From the NCBI GenBank assembly GCA_947475225.1, contig CANJMQ010000022.1:1-52156 (forward strand): a DNA stretch of 52,156 bases, written 5' to 3'. A program made the translations under genes and the position numbers. Origin of the DNA: Bradyrhizobiaceae bacterium (GTDB lineage Bacteria > Pseudomonadota > Alphaproteobacteria > Rhizobiales > Aestuariivirgaceae). Below, in pieces: positions 36,295-44,165 of this stretch; positions within the stretch are counted from its first letter, which is position 1, and every line of letters begins with the position of its first letter. A model generated the notes under the pieces. The model had not been told where the DNA came from. It made no database searches and saw only the letters and a program-made list of their open reading frames with translations.

Positions 36295-36505
36295 GTGGTC
36301 CTCCAACCCGGACGACTGTGGACGACAAGGCGCTGACAATCAATCCGGGGAGGTGGCCTTCACCGTGCTGTCGCGGTTGCGGCCGATCAGAAATGCCAAG
36401 ACGCGCACGTGAATCCTCGGCGAGCCGGATTTCGATCCGCGCTGGCGGGAGGTCCGGCGTGGCCGCCGCGCCAGACATGGGCGGCGGCCACGCCTGAGCG
36501 TTTGG

Positions 36506-36868
36506 CTAGTTCTGCCAGACGGCGCCGGTCCGGGCGTTCACCGAGACATTGCGCAGCTTGCCGTTCCGGACGGCAGAGAAATTATAGATCCTGCCGGCGC
36601 AATCCAGCGTGACGACATTGTGGTAGCCGCTCGCCTTCACCGCCTGGCGAGCCTGGCCGCAAGTCATCCAGGCAGGCTGGACGTAGTTGTAGGCATAGGG
36701 ATCATACCAGCCGCGGCCGTAGTAGTAGCGATAGTGCGGCTGCATCGCGTAGCCGTAATAGGGAACGCCACCATAGACATATACCCTGGCCTCAGCCGGT
36801 GTGGCAGTGAAGCTCATGCTCGCCAGCGTCGCGAGGGCAGCCGCTGCGAGCAACATCCGTTTCATCAT
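36506..36868 (-). CDS. Small exported protein, possibly PepSY-like
   Basis: 120 residues with a clear Sec signal (MMKRM then a long Ala/Leu core, cleavage near AEA-R at about 27). A Tyr-rich stretch follows (about 29-60, many Y, G, P), then a C-terminal part (about 68-120) with a short repeated strand/helix pattern, GRIYNFSAVRNGKLRNVSVN, reminiscent of PepSY. Start chosen from GGAG seven bases before the ATG at 36868. Function unknown. Confidence 0.75.
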   Translation of the reverse strand: MMKRMLLAAAALATLASMSFTATPAEARVYVYGGVPYYGYAMQPHYRYYYGRGWYDPYAYNYVQPAWMTCGQARQAVKASGYHNVVTLDCAGRIYNFSAVRNGKLRNVSVNARTGAVWQN

Positions 36869-36985
36869 CTCGAATCTCCTTGTCGATGTGTGCCGCTGCG
36901 TCTGTATCGCGGAGCGAGCAGGGGCCATTCTCCACCCCACATCATTCTTGTCCATGAACCCTGCCGTGTCCATAGCGCCAAGATG

Positions 36986-39127
36986 TCATTGCGGCTGCGC
37001 CAGGAACTGCTCCAGCTCAGGCGGCAGTGCCATGCCGGGGGCAAGCTCCCTGGCGCGGCCAGCCGCCGCTGCGGCGGCCACCCTGTCGCCTTTCAGGGCA
37101 TAGCCGATGGCCGATGCCACCCAAACATCCGGGCGCTTTGGGTCGGCCGCCTGGGCCCGGCGATACCAGTCGAGCGCATTATCGAATTTCTGCTGCCGGG
37201 CCGCCATGTCGCCCCTTGCCAGCAAGATGTCGGCGTTGTGGGGCGAGGCCGCGAGGCCGGAGGCGAGGGCCGCCTCCGCGCCCTGCGGATTGCCGCGCGC
37301 TTCGGCCAGTTGCGCCAGCACCAGCCAGGCTGAGGCCATCTGCGGGTCCAATTCGGTGGCCGTGGTAAAGGCCTTCTGGGCTTCGTCCCACTGGCGGCGG
37401 CTCAGCGCGAGGCCGCCGATCGCCACATGCGATTCGGGCATGTCGGCATTGGCCATGTGCGCATCCATGAAGTCCTGCAGGCCCTGGCGGTAGGCGGCAT
37501 CATCGGCCGCCGGCAGCATGGCGACACCGGCTCCGGCAATCTCCACCGCCGTTCGCTGCCGCACGCTGCGCGATGGGTCGGTGAGCAGCGGCATCAACAG
37601 GGCGATCCTGTCCTGAATCGCGATCTGGCGCAGCGCGCCGGTGGCGGCGGCGCGCACCAGCGGGTCGGCGTCCTTCAGCAGTTGCCCGGCATCGCTGGCT
37701 GACAGCGTGCCACCACCACCGAGCGCGGAGAGCGCTGTCGCCCGCACCACGGCTGGGTGCTCCGTGTCGAGAACGTAGCGCGTGAGATCGGCCAAGGTCT
37801 TCTCGGTCCGGTCGCCGCTGTTGAAGGCGATGAAGGCGGAGCGGTCCTGCCAGTTCTTCTCGCCCGCCGGCTTCCAGGAGGCGATCTGCCCGGCTGCCCA
37901 CTCTGCCGTCTTGTCGGCATGGCAGCCGGTGCAGACGTCGGGTGCGCCCGCCGCCTTTGACTGCAGGGGGTCAGGCCGGCGGAAGAAATGGTCACGGCGC
38001 GGGTCGATCAACATGTAGCTGCGCTCGGGCATGTGGCAGCTCACGCACTTCGCGGCATCGCTGCCCGGCTGGTGGTGATGGTGTTCGCGTGAATCGAACT
38101 CCGCCTTGCGCAGGCTGGGGAATTTATCATTGCCTGCCGGGTTGTGGCACTGCGTGCACACCGCATTGCCTTCGGCCACCAGGCCGCCGCCATGCGGTTC
38201 ATGGCAGTTCGAGCAGGTGACCCCCTTGGCCTTCATCTTCGACTGCAGGAAGGAGCCGAGAATGAACACCTCGTCCCGCTGCTGGCCGTCGGGGAAGTAG
38301 AGGTCGGGCGTCAGCAGCGCCAGCGCATAGTTCTCGTGAAAGGGGGCACCCGCCTTGGGCTGCAGCTGCGAGAAGGCCTCGCGACGCGAATGGCAGGGGC
38401 CGCAGACGTCGAGCTCCTGCGCCTGGTGGCCGGGGCCGAGCGGGAGCGTCTTGTAGGGGTCCTCGCCCGACTGCGCCTTGGCCCATGCATTGTGTGCCTC
38501 GCCGGGGCCGTGGCAGGCCTCGCACCCCACCGTCAGCTCGGTCCAGTGGCTCTTGTAGGTGCGAGTGGGGAAGTCGAAGCCCTTGTCGAAGCCCGTCTGG
38601 TGGCAGGTGGCGCAGCGCGCCTGCCAGTTCTTGTAGCTGCCGGTCCAGTGCAGCCCGTCTCCCGGCGGCGCATCCTGGTCCGGATAGAGGTGGAACCACT
38701 TTTTCTGCGCAACATCCCAGGCAAGGTCGAGAACCTGCAGCCGGCCCTTTTCCGTCTCGACGAGATACTGCTGCAGCGGGCGGTGGCCCACCGTGTAGCG
38801 CACCTCGAAGGTTGCGGGCTTGCCGTCCGCGCCCTCGGTCTCGACGAAATACTTGCCGTCCTTCGTGGTGAAGCGGGTGGTGACGGTCTTGTTGGTGATC
38901 GAGGCATCGTTGAAGTCGCCGAGCACGCTCGATGCATCAGGCGCCTTCAGCGCCCAGGCATGGTCGGAGCCGGCCCAGGCCGTGGCTTCCGCAGCATGGC
39001 ATTCCGCGCAGCTGGCGCTGCCCACGAAGCCCGCATGTGGTGCGTCCTCTGCCACCGCGAAAGTTGCGGACAGCACGCACAGCACCGCTGCCAGGAAGAG
39101 TCGCCAACCGTGTTTCGGCATCGCCAT
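36986..39127 (-). CDS. Octaheme c-type cytochrome with HEAT-like and TPR C-terminus
   Basis: 713 residues from the ATG at 39127 (alternatives: TTG at 39136, ATG at 39121). A signal peptide (about 1-27) is followed by eight CXXCH motifs, at residues 40, 172, 202, 242, 305, 324, 361 and 399. The N-terminal ~410 residues resemble multiheme cytochromes related to c554/nitrite reductase-type proteins. Residues about 430-560 form HEAT-like repeats and 560-713 tetratricopeptide repeats, suggesting protein contacts. Probably periplasmic. It lies just after the sulfatase terminator, so it is either expressed by read-through or from a promoter inside the sulfatase. Electron partners unknown. Confidence 0.88.
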   Translation of the reverse strand: MAMPKHGWRLFLAAVLCVLSATFAVAEDAPHAGFVGSASCAECHAAEATAWAGSDHAWALKAPDASSVLGDFNDASITNKTVTTRFTTKDGKYFVETEGADGKPATFEVRYTVGHRPLQQYLVETEKGRLQVLDLAWDVAQKKWFHLYPDQDAPPGDGLHWTGSYKNWQARCATCHQTGFDKGFDFPTRTYKSHWTELTVGCEACHGPGEAHNAWAKAQSGEDPYKTLPLGPGHQAQELDVCGPCHSRREAFSQLQPKAGAPFHENYALALLTPDLYFPDGQQRDEVFILGSFLQSKMKAKGVTCSNCHEPHGGGLVAEGNAVCTQCHNPAGNDKFPSLRKAEFDSREHHHHQPGSDAAKCVSCHMPERSYMLIDPRRDHFFRRPDPLQSKAAGAPDVCTGCHADKTAEWAAGQIASWKPAGEKNWQDRSAFIAFNSGDRTEKTLADLTRYVLDTEHPAVVRATALSALGGGGTLSASDAGQLLKDADPLVRAAATGALRQIAIQDRIALLMPLLTDPSRSVRQRTAVEIAGAGVAMLPAADDAAYRQGLQDFMDAHMANADMPESHVAIGGLALSRRQWDEAQKAFTTATELDPQMASAWLVLAQLAEARGNPQGAEAALASGLAASPHNADILLARGDMAARQQKFDNALDWYRRAQAADPKRPDVWVASAIGYALKGDRVAAAAAAGRARELAPGMALPPELEQFLAQPQ

Positions 39128-39149
39128 CCCATTCAAATCTGGTCATGGC

Positions 39150-39194
39150 AAAAAGAAAGGCACCGGAGGGCCATGTCAAGCCACTCCGGTGCCT
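39150..39194 (-). terminator. Terminator or attenuator between sulfatase and cytochrome genes
   Basis: On the minus strand AGGCACCGGAG (39194-39184) pairs with CTCCGGTGCCT (39168-39158), 11 perfect base pairs with a 15-base loop, then TTCTTTTT. It lies 23 bases before the chosen cytochrome start, unusually close. Confidence 0.82.
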
Positions 39195-39207
39195 CTATGT
39201 CGTTAAG

Positions 39208-40788
39208 TTATTCGCCCTGGACGCTGGTGACGGCCTGCATCACGCGATCGAGGTTGAAGGAACCCGGCTTCTGGCGCGGCGGGAACTCCTTGAAGCTCTG
39301 CAGCCACTGGGCGACATAGGTGGTCGCCGGGGCGATCATGAACATGCGGTCCATGTACCAGCGCTGGAAGCCCATGGCGTTCTCTTCCTCGGCACGCTCG
39401 AAGGGATCCATGCGCAGGTTGGTGATGAGCGGGGCGCGCAGCACCGTGAAGGGCTCCTGCCACACGCGCAGGCCCAACGCATCCTGCTTCAGGAAGGTGA
39501 TCTTCCAGTTGCCGTAGCGGATGGCGGCGACGCTGCCGTCGTCCGTCCAGTAGATGAACTCCTTGCGCGGCCACTCGGCCTTGCCGGCGAGAGCCGGGCC
39601 CAGGTCGTAGCCGTCGAGGTGCACCTTGTACTCGCGGTTGCCGATCTTCTCGCCTTTGAGGAGTTCCTCCTTGGCGTTCGGGTTGCCGGCGGCGGCCACG
39701 AAAGTGCTGAGGATATCTTCATGCGCGGCGATGTCGTTGACCACCGTGCCGGGCTTGATCACGCCGGGCCACTTGATGAGGGTCGGCACGCGGTAGCCGC
39801 CTTCCCAGTTGGTGTTCTTCTCGCCGCGGAACATGGTGGTGCCGCCGTCGGGCCAGGTGAAGGTTTCCGCGCCATTGTCGGTCGAGTACATGACGATGGT
39901 GTTGTCCTCGATGCCAAGGTCCTTCACCTTGGCGAGCAGCTGGCCGACGAGGCCGTCATGCTCCACCATGCCGTCGGCATAGATGCCAAGCCCGGTCTTG
40001 CCGTCTGACTCTGCCTTCAGATGCGTGAAGATGTGCATGCGGGTAGAGTTCCACCACACGAAGAAGGGCTTCTTCTCCTGCACTGCCTTGTCCATGAAGC
40101 CGATCGCCGCGGCGGTCACTTCCTCGTCCACCGTCTCCATGCGCTTGCGCGTCAGCGGGCCCGTGTCCTCGATCTTCTGGCTGCCGTCCGGCATGGCGAA
40201 GGAGTGGATCACGCCGCGCGGTCCGAACCGCTTCTTGAACTCGGGATCCTTCGGATAGTCGGGGTTCTCCGGCTCTTCCTCGGCATTGAGGTGGTAGAGA
40301 TTGCCCATGAATTCGTCGAAGCCGTGATTGGTCGGCAGCATGTCGTCACGGTCGCCCAGGTGGTTCTTGCCGAACTGGCCGGTGGCGTAACCCTGAGCCT
40401 TGAGCAACACGGCAATTGTCGGGTCCTCGATCTTCATGCCTTCCGGCGTGCCCGGCAGACCCACCTTGGTGAGGCCGGTGCGGATCGGCGACTGGCCGGT
40501 CACGAAGGCGGCGCGGCCGGCGGTGCAGCTCTGCTGGCCATACCAGTCGGTGAACAGCGCGCCCTGTTCGGCGATCGAGTCGATGTTGGGCGTCTTGTAA
40601 CCCATCATGCCGCGGTTATAGGCGCTGATGTTGAAGCCGCCGATGTCGTCGCCCCAGATGACGAGGATGTTGGGCTTGTCAGCGGCCTGGGCGCTGGCGG
40701 TGGCTGCGGCGCCCAGCGCCAGCAGTGCCGCGGTGAACAGCGTCAGACGCTTCACGAAGCCTGGTTTGTTCCGGTTCATATCCGGCAT
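39208..40788 (-). CDS. Exported arylsulfatase, CxAxR type
   Basis: Alkaline-phosphatase-superfamily sulfatase of 526 residues. Signal peptide about 1-36. Metal ligands Asp47-Asp48 (IWGDDIGG); the formylglycine site is C88-T-A-G-R92, the CxAxR variant of the usual CxPxR. KNHLGDRD and STDNGAE supply further ligands. The start at 40788 has AAAGGAGG 8 bases upstream, one of the strongest ribosome sites in the window. No formylglycine-generating enzyme is nearby, so maturation needs one elsewhere. It could supply sulfate from sulfate esters; the divergent Crp-type gene is a possible regulator. Confidence 0.93.
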   Translation of the reverse strand: MPDMNRNKPGFVKRLTLFTAALLALGAAATASAQAADKPNILVIWGDDIGGFNISAYNRGMMGYKTPNIDSIAEQGALFTDWYGQQSCTAGRAAFVTGQSPIRTGLTKVGLPGTPEGMKIEDPTIAVLLKAQGYATGQFGKNHLGDRDDMLPTNHGFDEFMGNLYHLNAEEEPENPDYPKDPEFKKRFGPRGVIHSFAMPDGSQKIEDTGPLTRKRMETVDEEVTAAAIGFMDKAVQEKKPFFVWWNSTRMHIFTHLKAESDGKTGLGIYADGMVEHDGLVGQLLAKVKDLGIEDNTIVMYSTDNGAETFTWPDGGTTMFRGEKNTNWEGGYRVPTLIKWPGVIKPGTVVNDIAAHEDILSTFVAAAGNPNAKEELLKGEKIGNREYKVHLDGYDLGPALAGKAEWPRKEFIYWTDDGSVAAIRYGNWKITFLKQDALGLRVWQEPFTVLRAPLITNLRMDPFERAEEENAMGFQRWYMDRMFMIAPATTYVAQWLQSFKEFPPRQKPGSFNLDRVMQAVTSVQGE

Positions 40789-40867
40789 GGATCATTCCTC
40801 CTTTGAATTCCCTGAACGGGACAAGCACGAGAGGGGGCAGCACCCGAGAGCGCCACCCCGTCATCCC

Positions 40868-40955
40868 GCATTCGGCCATGGCCGATGCTTCCCCGGTACT
40901 CCTGTCGCCGTAAGGCGTCAGTGAGGTTGACTTAATCAGAGGACGGGTTGATCAA
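40868..40955. promoter_or_regulatory. Palindromes in the divergent sulfatase/Crp spacer
   Basis: Three symmetric elements: CGGCCATGGCCG inside GCATT...GATGC (40868-40888), a hairpin CGCC-GTAA-GGCG (about 40906-40917), and TTGACTTAATCA (40927-40938) next to TTGATCAA (40948-40955). The last two recall Crp/Fnr half-sites (TTGA..TCA) without matching the full Fnr spacing, and could be operators for the divergent regulator. Confidence 0.4.
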
Positions 40956-40996
40956 TTGTATACAGTTACGAAATCTTGCAGTGGGCCCCTAAAAAT

Positions 40997-41698
40997 ATGC
41001 AGTTGGAAGAAGCCATCGCCATCGCCCGGAACAGCCGCTGGCTGTCCCAGCACGAGCGCCGCGCCCAGGACCTGCTGTGCTCGCGCATGCGGCTGGTGAA
41101 TCTGCCGAAGAACCGCACCCTCTTCGACGTCGAGGATTCGGCCAGCGAGGTCTATTGCCTGGTCTCCGGCTGCGCCGTCATCACCGTGCCGCACCCGGTG
41201 CAGGGCATGATTCACGGTCACGTCATGTTCGCCGGCAAATGGTTCGGCGAGCCGGCGGCTCTCGGCAAGCGACCGCGCATCATGTCGGTCGTGGCGCGGC
41301 GGCCGACCGAGCTTCTCGCCCTCTCCCAGACGGCCATCGTCGACTTGCTCAAGTCCGATCCAGCGCTGAACTGGTTGTTTTTCAATCTCATGGCGTGGAA
41401 CGTCGAGGAATACCTGCTCCATGCCGTGGACCTGATGATCGTCGACCCCAGAATCAGGCTGTGCTCGCGGCTCCTTACCTTCGGTGGCCGTCTGCTCAAC
41501 TTCCTGCCCATGGGCCCCGTCAGTATCCCGCTCACCCAGGAGGAACTGGCCGCTGCCAGCAACATGTCGCGCTCCACCGTCTTCCATCTGCTCGGTGAAC
41601 TGGTCACCCAGGGCATCTGCGAACTGGGTTACCGCGAGCTGCGCATCCTCGACATGGCCCGCCTTGCGGCGATCGTCGAGGCGGGGAGCGCCGGCTAG
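40997..41698 (+). CDS. Crp/Fnr family transcriptional regulator
   Basis: 233 residues from the ATG at 40997 (a TTG seven codons earlier is possible; neither has a clear ribosome site). A cyclic-nucleotide-binding-like beta roll spans about 35-125 and a Crp winged helix about 155-225 (PLTQEELAAASNMSRSTVFHLL). The Fnr N-terminal cysteine cluster is absent, so it is not an oxygen-sensing FeS type; the cAMP phosphate-binding pattern is weak, so its ligand is unknown. Divergent from the sulfatase; its stop overlaps the Na/Pi cotransporter stop within a shared CTAG. Confidence 0.88.
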   Translation: MQLEEAIAIARNSRWLSQHERRAQDLLCSRMRLVNLPKNRTLFDVEDSASEVYCLVSGCAVITVPHPVQGMIHGHVMFAGKWFGEPAALGKRPRIMSVVARRPTELLALSQTAIVDLLKSDPALNWLFFNLMAWNVEEYLLHAVDLMIVDPRIRLCSRLLTFGGRLLNFLPMGPVSIPLTQEELAAASNMSRSTVFHLLGELVTQGICELGYRELRILDMARLAAIVEAGSAG

Positions 41699-43311
41699 TC
41701 CGCTGCCGGGGCGCCGTCCATCGCGGTGATGGCGGTGAAATCCGCGGCGAGCTGGCGTACCAGCCACACCATGCGTTCGAACAATCCCGTGGCCACGAAC
41801 AGCGACTCCCGGCTGGCGTTGGACGCGATCTCCGTTCCGGCGATCTGCTGGCGGAACCGGGTCATGACATCGCTGCGGTCACCGGTCAGGCGCTCCAGCA
41901 TGTCGCGGTTGCTGCCGTCGCCGTCTGCCTGCTCCGCGACGAGCCCGAGCAGCAGGTGCAGCGTCTCGGTCATCGACTCGCACATCGAGCGTTCGCGGTC
42001 CGATGTTGCGGCGAGCGTGGAGAGTTCATCCACATAGCCGTGCAGCGCCGTGATGATTGACAGCACGTGCTCGTTGGCCCGCTGCAGCAGCAGCAGGCCG
42101 GTCACGTCGCTGCCCGCCGGGTGGCGGGTCACGGCCTCGCTGATGAAGTCGGAGGTCTCGCCGGCAAGATTGAGCGCCAGCGCCTTGCGTGCGCCGTTCT
42201 CCAGGCCGGCCACCTCGTCCTCCTCGTGGCGCAATGGCCCGAGTGCCGCGGGCAGCAGCGAGACGAGCTTCACCTGTTCACGGCGTGCGAGGAGAAAGGC
42301 GGTTTCGGGATCTTCGGCCGCCTCGTCGACGATGAATTCCGGCTCGAATTGCTGGCGGTCGCGGTCGGTGGGCGCCAGGCTTTCGAGCACGCGCAGGAGC
42401 GGCTTGCGGAACAGGCCTGAAAGCACCGCGCCCGCCACGTTGATCAGCAGAAATGCAATGGAGAGCAGCAGCGGAACCGGCAGCAGTGCGGTGAGGTGCG
42501 TGGCGGCAAGCCCATGCTCGGTGGTCAACAGCGCCAGCGGCAGGACGGTGAATGCGCCGATGAATTTTGCCGCCGCCTGCCACAGCGCCACCTGGCGGGG
42601 AGGCCCGGTGAGATGCGCGGAAATCACGGCAACGCTCATGCCGGATCCCGCATTGGCGCCGCAGACCAGCACCATCGCCGCATCGAGCGGTATCAGCCCC
42701 GCCGCAGTCAGCATCACGGCCAGCGCGCTGACCGTCGATGATGACTGCATCACCAGCGTCACGATGAAGCCGATGATGAAGCTGTAAATCCAGGATTCGG
42801 AGGCGAATGTGAAGAACTCGCGCACCCACGCGCTATCGGCCAGCGCGTGGCCGGTCGCCTTCAGCATGGTCAGGCCGAACAGCGTGATGCCGATCGCAAG
42901 CAGCAGCTCGGTGGTGCGGCGCCCCGCCTCGCCGCGGTGGAAGGACGCGATATACGAGATGCCCACCGCAGCGAGTGCCAGCATGGCCAGCGACCTGAGG
43001 TCAACCGACGCGAGGAACACCAGAATTGAGGTGCCAACCGACGACCATGCGCTGATGGTCAATGCGGCGGGAAATGAAATGGCCCGCGCATTGAGCAGTC
43101 CGATGCAGACGAAGGCCGAGGCGCTGGTGCTCTGCGTCACTGCACCGAGCAGGCTTCCGGCCACCACATTGGCGAAGGGCAACCGTGAGAATCGGGCAAG
43201 TGCGATGCGCAGCCGTCGCGCTGCCAGCGAGCGGACCACTTCCGACAGCAAGTGCAGTCCGGCCAGGAAGAAGCCAAGCCCCGCAAAGGCGGCGAGCGCA
43301 CCCTCGAACAT
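41695..43311 (-). CDS. Na+/phosphate cotransporter family protein with PhoU-like tail
   Basis: 538 residues. The two inverted Na/Pi-cotransporter repeats carry their signatures: QSTSAS (60-65) and QSSST (189-193), with about nine hydrophobic helices up to residue 310. The C-terminal 220 residues form a soluble helical PhoU-like domain, as in bacterial NptA/YjbB relatives. Transports Pi with Na+ at lower affinity than Pst, or exports it. Six bases behind the orphan sensor gene, in the same operon, behind a candidate Pho box. Stop overlaps the crp stop. Confidence 0.92.
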   Translation of the reverse strand: MFEGALAAFAGLGFFLAGLHLLSEVVRSLAARRLRIALARFSRLPFANVVAGSLLGAVTQSTSASAFVCIGLLNARAISFPAALTISAWSSVGTSILVFLASVDLRSLAMLALAAVGISYIASFHRGEAGRRTTELLLAIGITLFGLTMLKATGHALADSAWVREFFTFASESWIYSFIIGFIVTLVMQSSSTVSALAVMLTAAGLIPLDAAMVLVCGANAGSGMSVAVISAHLTGPPRQVALWQAAAKFIGAFTVLPLALLTTEHGLAATHLTALLPVPLLLSIAFLLINVAGAVLSGLFRKPLLRVLESLAPTDRDRQQFEPEFIVDEAAEDPETAFLLARREQVKLVSLLPAALGPLRHEEDEVAGLENGARKALALNLAGETSDFISEAVTRHPAGSDVTGLLLLQRANEHVLSIITALHGYVDELSTLAATSDRERSMCESMTETLHLLLGLVAEQADGDGSNRDMLERLTGDRSDVMTRFRQQIAGTEIASNASRESLFVATGLFERMVWLVRQLAADFTAITAMDGAPAAD

Positions 43312-43317
43312 CCCGCG

Positions 43318-44025
43318 TCAGGCCTGCGTCGCACGCAGCAGGCGGAACAGAACGAAGCCCGTGACCGCCAGCGTGCCGAGGATGACGCTGATGATGAACC
43401 AGCGCAGCGTGGCGTAGCGTGCGGCCATGGCCGCAAACAGCGTCTCGCGGTGTGTGTCCGACTGCGTGCCGATGCCTGCCGCAAGTGCGCCGATGCCGGC
43501 TTCGAGGGTGCGGTCAGCGCCGCGCAGCTTCACGTCGATTGCATGCGCCGACGCGGCATCGAGCGTCGCGGCCGCCCCCTGCATCTCCCTGAGCACTGTC
43601 TCGTAGGACTGGTTGAGCGCCGCGTGGTCGGCAATCAGGGTTTCGGCTTGGCTTGCGTCTTCGCTGAAGCCGAGCAGTGCGGCCTGCTGCGCAACAGTGC
43701 CGAGCAGCGTTTGCGTTTCACTGGCCTCACTGGTGAAGGCGGCGTGGTGCTTGGCCAGCAAGGACGGGTCGTCGCCGCGCAGCAGGATGTTTTTCCATTC
43801 CTGCACCTGCACCTTGAACGACACCTGCGCCTCAAGCGACGCCGTCGAAAGCTGGCGGAGTTCGGTGACGCGGTTCATGCCTTCAACCCAGGCGCGATTG
43901 ATCGACCAGATCGAGTATAGCGCGAACAGCCCGAGGACCGCGAGCATCAGGATCATCACGAAGCCCGATGCCGTGATCGACTGCCTGAGATCAAGCTTTT
44001 GCCGAACCGATGTTGCCTGTGCCAC
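43318..44025 (-). CDS. Four-helix-bundle (MCP-like) sensor membrane protein without output domain
   Basis: 235 residues, GTG start with GGGGGG 7 bases upstream. One helix near 19-42, a roughly 160-residue periplasmic helical region rich in Ala/Glu/Gln, and a second helix near 207-227 ending in only a few cytoplasmic residues. This is the layout of 4HB_MCP/Tar-type sensor modules, but HAMP, kinase and chemotaxis domains are all missing. Being first in an operon with a Na/Pi cotransporter, it may sense periplasmic conditions for, or form a complex with, that transporter (inference). Confidence 0.8.
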   Translation of the reverse strand: MAQATSVRQKLDLRQSITASGFVMILMLAVLGLFALYSIWSINRAWVEGMNRVTELRQLSTASLEAQVSFKVQVQEWKNILLRGDDPSLLAKHHAAFTSEASETQTLLGTVAQQAALLGFSEDASQAETLIADHAALNQSYETVLREMQGAAATLDAASAHAIDVKLRGADRTLEAGIGALAAGIGTQSDTHRETLFAAMAARYATLRWFIISVILGTLAVTGFVLFRLLRATQA

Positions 44026-44058
44026 TGCGCGCCCCCCACGTTGCTTTCAAACTGCCTT

Positions 44059-44076
44059 ATGACAACCATGTGACGG
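44059..44076 (-). promoter_or_regulatory. Candidate Pho box before the sensor / Na-Pi cotransporter operon
   Basis: Read on the minus strand: CCGTCAC (44076-44070), ATGG, TTGTCAT (44065-44059). Each heptamer differs from CTGTCAT/C at one position and the spacing is the 7-4-7 of PhoB sites. It ends 34 bases before the sensor gene's GTG. It also lies about 90 bases upstream of the divergent exported hydrolase. Confidence 0.55.
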
Positions 44077-44165
44077 CGCCAAGTGCGCGTGCCGTGCCCG
44101 CGGCGGCATTGACAAGTGTCAGTGCGCAGACGCATGGAAACATCATTCGATATGGTTGCAGCGAT

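Noticed and set aside
36301..36478. Possible small gene upstream of the mtnA chimera
   Set aside because: A minus-strand ATG at 36478 is open but gives unconserved, Arg/Pro-rich sequence and overlaps the better ribosome site of the chimera; a 22-codon GTG frame nearby is too short to judge.
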